From CAYXDR01 sp046498185 (GTDB lineage Bacteria; Desulfobacterota; DSM-4660; Desulfatiglandales; Desulfatiglandaceae): a stretch of 13,107 nt of DNA. A model generated the notes under the pieces. The model did no database searches and was not told the DNA's origin. It saw only the letters and a list, made by a program, of their open reading frames with translations. The translations under genes and the position numbers were made by a program. Each line of letters begins with the position of its first letter. Position 1 is the stretch's first letter. Below are positions 5,115 to 13,035 of the stretch, piece by piece. The stretch spans positions 1 to 13,107 of the forward strand of contig JAWOBE010000147.1 of assembly GCA_046498185.1 (NCBI GenBank). Direction: 5' to 3'.

Positions 5115-5732
5115 TCAACCCTTTTTACTCAAAATCCAGTTCACGGCGGAAGGAAGATCCTCAGCGATATAAACGGGCTTAAACGGGCTTGAGGGAAGCA
5201 CCCATTGCTTCTCGCCCAGCCCGTAGCCGGTCTCTACCAGGATGCCGGGTAACCCGCACCGTTCAGCGAATTCGATGTCCGAGCATCTGTCTCCTATCAC
5301 GTAGCTCCCGGAGATCTTGATCTGAAGCTCGCGGCACGCACGTTCAAAAAAACCTGTACGCGGTTTCCTGCAATCGCAGGCCTTATCAAAGCCCGGCACA
5401 ATGCCCCGTTCGTGATGAGGGCAAAAAAATACCGCATCCAGGAAAGCTCCTTCGGCTGCAAGTAAATCTTCCATCTTTTTATTCACCCGGTAGACGAGCT
5501 CGAGTGGAAAGTACCCCCGGCTCACTCCGGACTGGTTGGAAACAACAATGACGATATAACCGTGATGATTCAGTTCTCGAATCGCCCGGGCAGCGCCATC
5601 CAGTAAGATGAACCTGCGCTCATTGTTGATATAGCCCATCTGTTCGTTGATCGTGCCGTCCCGGTCCAGAAAAACTGCAGGCCTCGCCAATGCTTCCCTC
5701 TTCATGTCATTGCAGGAGGTGGTGATTTTCAT
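5115..5732 (-). CDS. gmhB: D-glycero-D-manno-heptose 1,7-bisphosphate 7-phosphatase (HAD family)
   Basis: Removes the 7-phosphate of heptose bisphosphate in ADP-heptose synthesis, in the cytoplasm. From the chosen start (205 aa) the HAD nucleophile motif FLDRDGTIN places the catalytic aspartates at D23 and D25; the second motif is VVSNQSGVSRGYF (63-75); the zinc site of GmhB-type enzymes is CPHH (104-107) with CDCRKP (119-124); the final acidic motif is IGDRCSDIEFA (146-156). Start at 5732 is preferred because its ATG overlaps the waaF TGA as ATGA, with AAGG upstream; the frame is open back to 5846 inside waaF, but that extension has no homology I recognise, and the ATG at 5705 has no ribosome-binding site. 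It supplies the sugar for the two heptosyltransferases beside it. The other ADP-heptose genes (gmhA, hldE type) are not in this window. Confidence 0.93.
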   Translation of the reverse strand: MKITTSCNDMKREALARPAVFLDRDGTINEQMGYINNERRFILLDGAARAIRELNHHGYIVIVVSNQSGVSRGYFPLELVYRVNKKMEDLLAAEGAFLDAVFFCPHHERGIVPGFDKACDCRKPRTGFFERACRELQIKISGSYVIGDRCSDIEFAERCGLPGILVETGYGLGEKQWVLPSSPFKPVYIAEDLPSAVNWILSKKG

Positions 5733-6805
5733 CCGGCCTTGCACCATTTTCTCAACGATTCCATTTCGTTCCAGACATGAATGGGCTCTATAGCCTTCAT
5801 GCAACGAAAATCCCGAGGGCATGACGCCTTGAGGCATGGAGCGCAATCCACCGGGTGTCTTACAATGCGTGTATGAGGCCCCCTGGGGCCCGTTGCGACA
5901 GGATCGGTGGAACCGAACACGGCCACCGTTGGAACGCCCAGAGCCGCAGCCATGTGCATCAAACCGGAGTCATTGGTGACAAACATAGAGCAGCGTTCGA
6001 TTACGGCCATGGCCACATCCAGGGAGGTCTCCCCGCACAAATTGATGCACGGCCCTGTCATCGCGGATTCGACGGACCGGCATACGAAAGCCTCTTTCCC
6101 ACTTCCCATCACGAGAACCCTTGCGCCCCACTTGTCGGCTGCCATATCGCCTACAGAAGCAAACCGTTCGACAGGCCATCGCTTGGCATCACCAAACATC
6201 GCCCCGGGGCTCAACGCCACCAACAGTTCCTTTTCGCTTACGCCTTTCCCGGCCAGGATCTGTAAACACGAACGTCGGGCATCGCCGGGAGCTTCAATAA
6301 CCGGGTCACGGCTTTCAGCGTTCCAACCAACGGCTCTCAGGAGGTTCAAGTAAAATTCGACCTGGTGGGTGCCGGGTTTAAAGAAATTCATCGGCACTCT
6401 GTGTGTCAAAAGGATTCCTCTGCCGTCCCTGTCATAGCCAAGCCTGCGGGGGATGCCCGCGGCCCTTGCAAGAAAAGCCGCTTCAAAAGCATTTTGGAAA
6501 AGAACCGCGATATCGAATTTACGAACGCGCAACTTCCCTATCGCCGAGCCCAACCCGCCGAACCCCTTTAACAGCCCATCTTCTTTGCGATAAATCATCA
6601 CTTCATGGACAGCCGGGCGGCCTTCATAAACCGGCGCCACCCAGGGCTTTGCAAGCACAACAATCTCCGCATGGGGGAAAATTTCCCCCAGAGCGTCTAC
6701 GGCCGGAAGCGTCATAACCGCATCCCCGACCCAGTTTACGGCCCGGACAAGAATTTTTTCGATCCCCTCACTCGAAATCCGGTTCTTCATATTTCGTCCC
6801 GCCAT
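5729..6805 (-). CDS. waaF: ADP-heptose:LPS heptosyltransferase II (GT9 family)
   Basis: Adds the second heptose to the LPS inner core. 358 aa. The N-terminal motif ILVRAVNWVGDAVMTLPAV (18-36) is diagnostic of WaaF; the C-terminal half has LSPGAMFGDAKRWPVERF, NDSGLMHMAAALGVPTVAVF and GSTDPVATGP, typical of the nucleotide-sugar domain. A four-cysteine cluster CAPCLKASCPRDFRC (321-335) follows, like that of the WaaC in this window. The start is uncertain: ATG at 6805 has GAGG about 9 nt upstream, whereas ATG at 6790 (residue 6) has only a weak GGACG; both overlap the acyltransferase gene (38 or 23 bp), as expected of translational coupling. The downstream gmhB overlaps by 4 bp. Confidence 0.94.
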   Translation of the reverse strand: MAGRNMKNRISSEGIEKILVRAVNWVGDAVMTLPAVDALGEIFPHAEIVVLAKPWVAPVYEGRPAVHEVMIYRKEDGLLKGFGGLGSAIGKLRVRKFDIAVLFQNAFEAAFLARAAGIPRRLGYDRDGRGILLTHRVPMNFFKPGTHQVEFYLNLLRAVGWNAESRDPVIEAPGDARRSCLQILAGKGVSEKELLVALSPGAMFGDAKRWPVERFASVGDMAADKWGARVLVMGSGKEAFVCRSVESAMTGPCINLCGETSLDVAMAVIERCSMFVTNDSGLMHMAAALGVPTVAVFGSTDPVATGPRGPHTRIVRHPVDCAPCLKASCPRDFRCMKAIEPIHVWNEMESLRKWCKAG

Positions 6806-7715
6806 TCCAATAGTCCTCGGGAATCGCGCAGAAAGGCTTTGTTTTCCACCGCCGATGAAACCAGAACCAATGGTCCGGATAATGCCGTATATACGATTCG
6901 ATAACCCGGTTGAATTGGGCGGTATTTTCCTCCAGGTCTTTCGTCCTGTCTTCCGAACGTCTCACAGGAACTTCCTCCTCGAAAATCACGCTGAACCTGC
7001 CATCTTTCCGTCTTACCGAAAAAACCGGTATAACCGGAGAGCCGGTCCTGAGCGCCACCAGCGCAAGACCTTTATTGGTGCAGGCTTGCCTCCCGAGAAA
7101 CGGAACAAAAACTCCGTCGTACCAGTCCACATTCTGATCAAGCAGAACACCCACCGCCCCGTTTGCGTATAAAATCTTCAGCATTCTTCGGAGGCCCATA
7201 TTCTTAGGTATGATTTCCGTTCCGAAACGTGTTCGAATCCTGCGCAAAACAAGATCGGCCGGTTCGTAGTCCAGCGGACGGGCCACCACCGCCGTCCGGC
7301 CCTTTATCTTAAGCGATATAGCGGCGGACATCAGCTCCCAGTTTCCGAAATGCCCGGTGAGTACAAGCACGCCTTTGCCTTTCAAGAGCGCCCGTTCGAG
7401 CCTTTCCGGGTGCTCAAAGACCACATAACGGTTCAAATTGTCGCTGTTCATGCGCAGAATATGCGGTACCTCGAAAATCATCCGGCCGAAATGGGTCACA
7501 ACCCGGCGATACAAATCTTCGATCTCATCGTGACTTAGCCCTCCAAATGCTGCGCGTAAACCATTCACGGCCACTTCGCGACGCCCGAAGCGAAGGGTCG
7601 AAAAAAGCCTTCCTGCGACAGAGCCCAGGCGCTGTCCCGTGCGGAACGGGATATTAGAAAACATTCGCACAGACAAAAGCATCGCCCTGTATGTTAAATC
7701 ATCGATGAAGGCCAT
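6768..7715 (-). CDS. Lipid A biosynthesis acyltransferase (LpxL/HtrB-LpxM family)
   Basis: Transfers a secondary acyl chain to Kdo-lipid IVA, at the inner membrane. 315 aa, usual for the family. The catalytic HFGNWE motif (HxxxxD/E type) is at residues 122-127 within VLVLTGHFGNWELMSAA; further family marks are ARPLDYEPAD, GVLLDQNVDWYDGVFVPFLG, GSPVIPVFSVRR and the C-terminal HWFWFHRRWKTKP. The hydrophobic N-terminal stretch (about residues 8-24) may associate with the membrane. Start at 7715 has a good GAGAGGA 6 nt upstream and overlaps lpxK by 17 bp. Which acyl chain and position are used cannot be read from the sequence, so LpxL, LpxM or LpxP specificity is left open. Confidence 0.92.
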   Translation of the reverse strand: MAFIDDLTYRAMLLSVRMFSNIPFRTGQRLGSVAGRLFSTLRFGRREVAVNGLRAAFGGLSHDEIEDLYRRVVTHFGRMIFEVPHILRMNSDNLNRYVVFEHPERLERALLKGKGVLVLTGHFGNWELMSAAISLKIKGRTAVVARPLDYEPADLVLRRIRTRFGTEIIPKNMGLRRMLKILYANGAVGVLLDQNVDWYDGVFVPFLGRQACTNKGLALVALRTGSPVIPVFSVRRKDGRFSVIFEEEVPVRRSEDRTKDLEENTAQFNRVIESYIRHYPDHWFWFHRRWKTKPFCAIPEDYWNGGTKYEEPDFE

Positions 7716-8781
7716 CGCCGATCCTCTCGGAAATCATCTTCAAAAGACCTTCGGAACCCGGTGCCAAGGAAAATACGATGCGAAGGAACCTGGTGGAAAT
7801 TGGGCAAGACACCCCCGCCGCCTTCATCCTGGCCCAGTCTTTTTCCGTCGTCACCAGCCACTCAGCTCCGCCTCTCCTCCGGGTGCTCTCGAGGCCGGCC
7901 AGTTCCCCAGGGGAAAAAAGATGATGATCCGGGAAAGCTTCAAAATGGACGATCACCGCCCCCAAACTTTCAAGGCTTCTCCTGAAAGAACCCGGCGACC
8001 CGATACCCGAAAAAGCCACCACGGGCAAACCATTGAGCCGGCCCAGCGAAACGGTTGCACCCCCCGGCTCGACGATACATTCCGGTGAATGTTCGGCACG
8101 GAATACCGGCATCGTATACCCCCTGGAGCGAAACACGTGTGTCGTCGCCGCCCCCCTGTCCCCCCTGTCCGCCCGGGTCAATACGACCGCATCGGCCCGC
8201 TCAAGGCTTTCGAGCGGCTCTCTCAAAGGTCCGCGCGGCAACAGATACCCGTTTCCCCAAGGCTCTACAGCATCCATCAATACCAGGTCAAAATCCCTTG
8301 CAAGCTCACGGTGCTGAAATCCGTCATCCAGTATAAAAAACTCCGATCCGAACTTACGGCCGGCATATACACCGGCTTCATACCTCTTTCGAGCGACTAT
8401 CACAGGCACCCCGGGGATGGATTCGGCAAGCAGATAGGGTTCATCACCACCGCTTCCGGCCTCCGGATTCACGTTGGTATCGCTCGAAACTTCCAGCACC
8501 CGTCCTCTGAATGAACTCCTGTATCCGCGTGAAAGAACCGCCGCCCGGTGTCCGCACCTCTGTGCCCACCGGGCCAGCATGACGACCGCGGGCGTCTTTC
8601 CGGAGCCTCCGGCCACGAGATTCCCCACACTCAGCACAAAACCCGGGAGGCGCTTTTCTGCAGGCACGGGGCATAAAGAGAGCCCCAGGCCATAGGCCGC
8701 AGACGCGGCTGCCAGCAACGGTGTCCATAAACCATGGGAGTCTTTGAGATGGAATTCGGACCAGGCGGGTTTTTTCAGCAC
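7699..8781 (-). CDS. lpxK: Tetraacyldisaccharide 4'-kinase
   Basis: Phosphorylates the 4' position of the tetraacyl disaccharide 1-phosphate to give lipid IVA, on the cytoplasmic side of the inner membrane. 360 aa. The P-loop GNLVAGGSGKTP is at residues 53-64, LSRGYRS at 83-89, GGDEPYLLA at 111-119, the DDGFQHR motif (Walker-B-like, binding and catalytic residues) at 152-158, and PRGPLREPLESL follows; all are LpxK hallmarks. An N-terminal hydrophobic segment (about 18-38) serves membrane attachment. Translation begins at a GTG codon (8781) with GGAGG just upstream, overlapping the kdtA stop by 7 bp. It lies directly after kdtA and before an acyltransferase, matching its place in the pathway. 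Confidence 0.96.
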   Translation of the reverse strand: MLKKPAWSEFHLKDSHGLWTPLLAAASAAYGLGLSLCPVPAEKRLPGFVLSVGNLVAGGSGKTPAVVMLARWAQRCGHRAAVLSRGYRSSFRGRVLEVSSDTNVNPEAGSGGDEPYLLAESIPGVPVIVARKRYEAGVYAGRKFGSEFFILDDGFQHRELARDFDLVLMDAVEPWGNGYLLPRGPLREPLESLERADAVVLTRADRGDRGAATTHVFRSRGYTMPVFRAEHSPECIVEPGGATVSLGRLNGLPVVAFSGIGSPGSFRRSLESLGAVIVHFEAFPDHHLFSPGELAGLESTRRRGGAEWLVTTEKDWARMKAAGVSCPISTRFLRIVFSLAPGSEGLLKMISERIGDGLHR

Positions 8782-10055
8782 CCTTCCCCCTCCCGGCCGC
8801 GCCTGACCATCATGGCTTTCACCTCCCTGACGGCACGGGCCACAGCCCCCCTGTTTCCTTCAACAAACCGGAGCGCCTTTCGGCCGGTTTCATTTCGTAA
8901 ATGATGGTCCATTACAAAACCAATCAGTTCATCCATCAACTCCGCCTCGTTTGCAACGCACACCCCGGCTCCGGCCTCAACCAGCATCCGGGCCATTGCA
9001 TCGAAATTGTGCATATCCGGCCCGAACAGCACCGGGCAACCGAGCGCGGCAGGTTCGAGCGGGTTGTGCCCACCTATGCCTACCAGGCTTCCACCCACGA
9101 AGCCGACCGTTGCAAGCCCGTAAAGCCTGCCAAGCTCTCCTATCGTGTCAACGACCACCACATCCGGGACGGCGCCAGGGGGGATGCTGGACCGGCGCAC
9201 AACGGTAAAATTCATCCGGCCTGCAATCGCTTCTACCTCCGCGGCCCTTTCTATGTTTCTGGGTGCAATGATCAGCCTTGCATGCCGTGCCTGCTTTCGA
9301 AGTGAAAAAAAAGCTCTGATCAAAATTTCTTCTTCACCCTGGTGTGTACTTCCCGCAACCACCACAGGATCGAGTTCGCCGAACCCGAAAAAGTCCAGCC
9401 ATGCGGCACGCTCCTGCGCATTTATTGGTTCGACGCTCCGATCGAATTTAATGTTTCCCCCCACCTCGACCCGGTCGGAGTCCACACCCACCGCTACAAG
9501 CCTCTCCATATCCAGTTCCGATTGCATCAAACACAGATCAAACCCTCTGAAAAGACGCCTTGCCGCGAACGGAAACATCCGATATCCCCTGAAGGTCCTC
9601 GGCGAAATGCGGCCGTTTACGAGCAGCCGTTTTATCCTTCTCCTGCCTATACAGTCAAGGAGGTAAGGCCATACATCGCTTTCTACGAGTACAAAAACAG
9701 ACGGATTTATATACCTCACGATTCGTTCTGCACACCACCACGCATCAACTGGCATGTAATGCAGCCCGTCCACTCTGCCGGAAATAATCTTTTCAGCCAC
9801 CGCCATGCCTTTGCGGGTCGTTGCAGTAAACACAACCGGAATTTCGGGGCATTCGTTCCTGATCTTTTCAACCAGCGGTAAAGCGGAATAAACTTCGCCC
9901 ACTGAAAGGGCATGAATCCATACAGGCCTATCCTTACGGGAAACACGAGGAACCGAGAGGCCGAACCGGCCGCGGAACCTGCGGTCACCGGAAAGAAACG
10001 CCGCCGGCAGGCAGACGAGTAAAACCAAGCTCCACAAAATATGATACAAAAGCAT
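8775..10055 (-). CDS. kdtA: 3-deoxy-D-manno-octulosonic acid (Kdo) transferase
   Basis: GT30-family enzyme (also called WaaA) that transfers Kdo from CMP-Kdo to lipid IVA. 426 aa, normal length. An N-terminal membrane anchor spans about residues 4-22. Motifs: VWIHALSVGEV (45-55) with the probable catalytic base Glu54; VVFTATTRKGMAVA; VFVLVESDVWPYLL; NGRISPRTFRGYRMFP; AGSTHQGEEEIL; and GFVGGSLVGIGGHNPLEPAA followed by GPDMHNF, all typical of KdtA. Mono- or bifunctionality cannot be judged by eye. The ATG at 10055 has only a weak GGAA-type ribosome-binding site and follows the histidine kinase stop by 33 bp, so it may be read from the same transcript. Its end overlaps lpxK. Confidence 0.95.
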   Translation of the reverse strand: MLLYHILWSLVLLVCLPAAFLSGDRRFRGRFGLSVPRVSRKDRPVWIHALSVGEVYSALPLVEKIRNECPEIPVVFTATTRKGMAVAEKIISGRVDGLHYMPVDAWWCAERIVRYINPSVFVLVESDVWPYLLDCIGRRRIKRLLVNGRISPRTFRGYRMFPFAARRLFRGFDLCLMQSELDMERLVAVGVDSDRVEVGGNIKFDRSVEPINAQERAAWLDFFGFGELDPVVVAGSTHQGEEEILIRAFFSLRKQARHARLIIAPRNIERAAEVEAIAGRMNFTVVRRSSIPPGAVPDVVVVDTIGELGRLYGLATVGFVGGSLVGIGGHNPLEPAALGCPVLFGPDMHNFDAMARMLVEAGAGVCVANEAELMDELIGFVMDHHLRNETGRKALRFVEGNRGAVARAVREVKAMMVRRGREGEGC

Positions 10056-10088
10056 AAACTTTTCCGTTTAACCGCCCGGATGTCTCCG

Positions 10089-12320
10089 TTAAACCCTGAT
10101 CGGAAGTTCTATAATAAACACGGTCCCTACCGGTGAATTGTCACGCACACGGATGAAACCGTTGTGATCGGTGACTATCGTGTTGACGATGGAAAGCCCG
10201 AGCCCGGTCCCATGTTTTTTCGTAGAAAAATAGGGCTCGAACATTCTGCTCTTGTGCTCGGGCGGGATGCCTCTGCCGGTATCGCTGACTTTTATCCGCG
10301 CCGTCTGAAGGGAAGAATCGTAATCAACCGAGACTCTGATCTCTCCTTTTCCGTTCATCGCCTCGATTGCATTGTCAAAAAGATTGATCATCATCCTCTT
10401 GATCTGTTCCCTATCCAGATTGAACACCGGGATATTCCGGGAACTTTCGAATACGAACGAAACATCTTTGTGGGCTTCCCTGTAAAGACCCATGGCTTCC
10501 GCAACGATGGCGTTTATATCCGACGGTACCGGGTTGGCGGCAGGCATTCGTGCGAATTTAGAGAATTCATCTACAAGATTTTTGAGTTCATCCACCTGGT
10601 TGATTATCATTTCCGTGCAATCCCGGAACACTTTGACTTCACTTTGTGGTATCTGCTTCTCATAGCGTTTCTTCAATCGCTGGGCTGAAAGCTGTATCGG
10701 AGTCAAAGGATTCTTCACCTCATGGGCGATCCGCCGGGCCACTTCACGCCACGCGGCCATTCTCTGAGCTTTTTCTATATCGCTTAAATCTTCGAAAACC
10801 GCGACCAGCCCGAGAAAATTTCCGATCTCATCGCTCATCACATTCAACGAAACCAGCAGCGTCAACTCTTTTTGCTGTATCGAAACCCGGACCTGCTTCT
10901 TGAAGTAACCCTTTTTGAAAAGCTTCCGGTCATTCAAGAACCTGTCTATAATCGTAGCATATTCTTCCAGGAGCAGGTCGCGGTAGTTTTTGCCGATAAT
11001 ATTTTCGGCCGAAACACCCAGCATACGCTGAGCTGATTTATTTATTGTGAGCACTTTGCCCTCGGCGTCGGTGCTGACGACCCCGGCCGCTACGTTTGTC
11101 AGCACAAACTCCATGTAAAGCCGCCGCTGCTCCAGTTCCAGGTTGCTACTGACAAGCTCAAGATTGGCCTCCTCGAGTTTGTGTTTGCTGGTTTTCAAGT
11201 CCATGGTCATTCGATTGAACGAATTCACAAGAACCCCGATCTCATCGGCGGCTTCAAGGTCGATAAAAAAATCATAGTCACCCGAGGCAATTCGTTTCGT
11301 ACCGTCGGCAAGCTCCTTTATCGGTATCGTTATTTCCCTCGAAAGATAAAACCCAAACCACACCGAGGAAAAGATAATCAGCAGCGTTACGATCGACAGA
11401 GTGATCATATGACTAAACTTGATAGGCTTTTTCAACATCTTCAACTGCCTGTATTCCTGCAGCCCTCTGGATATCGCCTGCAGCCGGTTTACATAGGTTC
11501 CCGGCACAAACCGGGCAACCACCACCAATCCCACCACGGCCTTGGATTCGGTCCTGGAAAATATCGGGACGGCACCGTAAATCAGATCCCCGTGTGCCGA
11601 GGTTTCGGTGAACCTGGCATCCATACCTTTTTCCATAACATTCTCGAGTAGTTCAGAACGGACACCTTTGAACGAAGTCAAATCGACGCTGTGGTCTTTT
11701 GAAACACTTCGAGACTCCATTTGTCTGGAAAAAATCTCAATATAGTTAAGCCTATATTCTTTAAGCTTGTCATCTATAAATTTATCCATATCATCTTTTC
11801 TGGCAACCAACAGATAGCCTTCATACGTTATCACCCGGCTTATGTTGTTCCCGAAAGACAATATTTCCTCAGCCACACGACTGTAATAATCACGACCGAC
11901 TTCGAGGGAAATTTGCAGGGACTGTTCGGTCTTCAAATTAAACCAGTATTCCAGAGCAGAAGATATGAACTGGACACTGATGAAAAAAATGATTGCAGTC
12001 GGCAAAAGGGAAAGGGTGACAAAGGCAAGAACGAGTTTCGTTCTAAGTCTCCCCCCCATGATATTCTTGCGCCGCTCGAAGATAAGTTTGACGAGGTTGC
12101 GCACGGTGAGGAAAAGCAGCAGCAGCAGCAGAACCACATTTATGTTTATCAAAGCGAAAACCAGGATGCTGCTCGACAAAGGCAGATCCACGCCCAGATC
12201 CAACAAATGTGTGCCGATATATGTCAGGACAGAAATGACCACGAAAAGGCAAACGATCAGATATCGCTCCCTGCGCCGCCTCTTCAGGTCCTGCTGTTTG
12301 GCTTCTATATAATCGCCCAT
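10089..12320 (-). CDS. NtrY-like membrane sensor histidine kinase
   Basis: 743-aa inner-membrane two-component kinase. Membrane segments at about 20-40, 52-74 and 95-120, then a periplasmic sensor region (about 121-303) and a fourth segment (about 304-326). HAMP follows (327-380), then a short coiled coil, PAS domain (about 402-515), HisKA with phospho-acceptor His533 in RRIAHEVKNPLTPIQLSAQR, and the HATPase domain with the N box (Asn650 in LFDNAIEAM), DTGRG (680-684) and GTGLGL (704-709). The HisKA sequence and long PAS-HAMP layout are those of NtrY. NtrY normally works with an adjacent sigma54-dependent regulator NtrX; none is present in this window, and kdtA follows instead after 33 bp. 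The start at 12320 has no strong ribosome-binding site. A (CTG)5 tract encodes leucines of the second membrane segment. Confidence 0.93.
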   Translation of the reverse strand: MGDYIEAKQQDLKRRRRERYLIVCLFVVISVLTYIGTHLLDLGVDLPLSSSILVFALININVVLLLLLLFLTVRNLVKLIFERRKNIMGGRLRTKLVLAFVTLSLLPTAIIFFISVQFISSALEYWFNLKTEQSLQISLEVGRDYYSRVAEEILSFGNNISRVITYEGYLLVARKDDMDKFIDDKLKEYRLNYIEIFSRQMESRSVSKDHSVDLTSFKGVRSELLENVMEKGMDARFTETSAHGDLIYGAVPIFSRTESKAVVGLVVVARFVPGTYVNRLQAISRGLQEYRQLKMLKKPIKFSHMITLSIVTLLIIFSSVWFGFYLSREITIPIKELADGTKRIASGDYDFFIDLEAADEIGVLVNSFNRMTMDLKTSKHKLEEANLELVSSNLELEQRRLYMEFVLTNVAAGVVSTDAEGKVLTINKSAQRMLGVSAENIIGKNYRDLLLEEYATIIDRFLNDRKLFKKGYFKKQVRVSIQQKELTLLVSLNVMSDEIGNFLGLVAVFEDLSDIEKAQRMAAWREVARRIAHEVKNPLTPIQLSAQRLKKRYEKQIPQSEVKVFRDCTEMIINQVDELKNLVDEFSKFARMPAANPVPSDINAIVAEAMGLYREAHKDVSFVFESSRNIPVFNLDREQIKRMMINLFDNAIEAMNGKGEIRVSVDYDSSLQTARIKVSDTGRGIPPEHKSRMFEPYFSTKKHGTGLGLSIVNTIVTDHNGFIRVRDNSPVGTVFIIELPIRV

Positions 12321-12364
12321 ATCCGAAAGGGATCGCGGAAGTATTATGGACCGCTATTCAGACA

Positions 12365-12952
12365 TCAATAAATAAATTCCATGTTATACCATGGAGTTTT
12401 AAAATCCCACAGTTTTACAAAAAAGAATATCTGATGAAGTGCAAACGGAAGCTCTACCTTATCAAGTTGAGCCATAATCGACACCCTGTATTTTTTACCC
12501 TTATCCAGGCTGTCAAGGTCGACCAACTTCATGCCGACGATTTCCGACATAAGCTTTCCGGCCTCATGGAAGTCGGCGGTGCTGGTTATATTCTCCTCAC
12601 CGTTGAAACGCCTGACAGTATAAACCTTCCTTAAATTGTCATATTTTATCTCATGGGTGATAGTCAAGGACTCGATCTCCCGATCCGGCCACAATCCCTT
12701 CTTTTCATAAAGTTTTATAAAAAACAGGAAGGAGGTGGAAATACCGTTTTCTATTGCTTCAATTATTTCGTCGGTCAAACAATTGGTAACCGTAAAATAT
12801 ACCAGGAGATTATCCCTGGTATTCGTTACAACGATGTCTTCGATTGCGGCGTTCCTGGAATCTCCGAAGGCCTCACCCGAAAAAAGCGCAAGACACAAAA
12901 AGATAGCCATAAAAAAAGTTATTGACCGTAGTTGTCTTTTAAAAATAGCCAC
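12365..12952 (-). CDS. DUF4390 domain-containing exported protein
   Basis: 195 aa with an N-terminal signal sequence (basic MAIFKRQLR, hydrophobic core about 11-25, likely cleavage near GEAFG at 26-30), so it is probably periplasmic. The body matches the DUF4390 pattern: alternating beta strands, an EIIEAIENGISTSFLFFIKL segment, LTITHEIKYDNLRKVYTV, FHEAGKLMSEIVG and the closing FFFVKLWDFKTPWYNMEFIY. The function of the family is not known to me. Translation starts at a GTG (12952) preceded by GGAAGG; the downstream ATG at 12913 has no ribosome-binding site and would cut the signal sequence short. It sits 44 bp upstream of the NtrY-like kinase in the same direction, an arrangement I believe recurs in Desulfobacterota, suggesting it feeds a periplasmic signal to the kinase. 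Confidence 0.85.
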   Translation of the reverse strand: MAIFKRQLRSITFFMAIFLCLALFSGEAFGDSRNAAIEDIVVTNTRDNLLVYFTVTNCLTDEIIEAIENGISTSFLFFIKLYEKKGLWPDREIESLTITHEIKYDNLRKVYTVRRFNGEENITSTADFHEAGKLMSEIVGMKLVDLDSLDKGKKYRVSIMAQLDKVELPFALHQIFFFVKLWDFKTPWYNMEFIY

Positions 12953-12977
12953 TTAACCTTCCAGTCGCAGAGTGGAC

Positions 12978-12987
12978 CAAATATTTG
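12978..12987. promoter_or_regulatory. Palindrome in the divergent intergenic region, possible operator
   Basis: CAAATATTTG is a perfect 10-bp palindrome in the 83-bp gap between the leftward DUF4390 gene and the rightward frame at 13036. A weak leftward -35 (TTGATT, 13001-13006) lies 17 bp from TATTTG, which falls inside the palindrome. The AT-rich composition makes chance occurrence quite possible. Confidence 0.2.
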
Positions 12988-13035
12988 AATCCGCCTGAAA
13001 AATCAACTTTATGAACGTGTTAGTATAAGGAAGAA

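Noticed and set aside
5733..5846. Longer gmhB start inside waaF
   Set aside because: Would overlap the conserved WaaF C-terminus by over 100 bp; the ATGA overlap at 5729-5732 explains the start better.
11721..12371. 216-codon open frame on the plus strand
   Set aside because: Antisense to the histidine kinase, whose domains are intact; the Gln-rich run is only the complement of the (CTG)5 tract.
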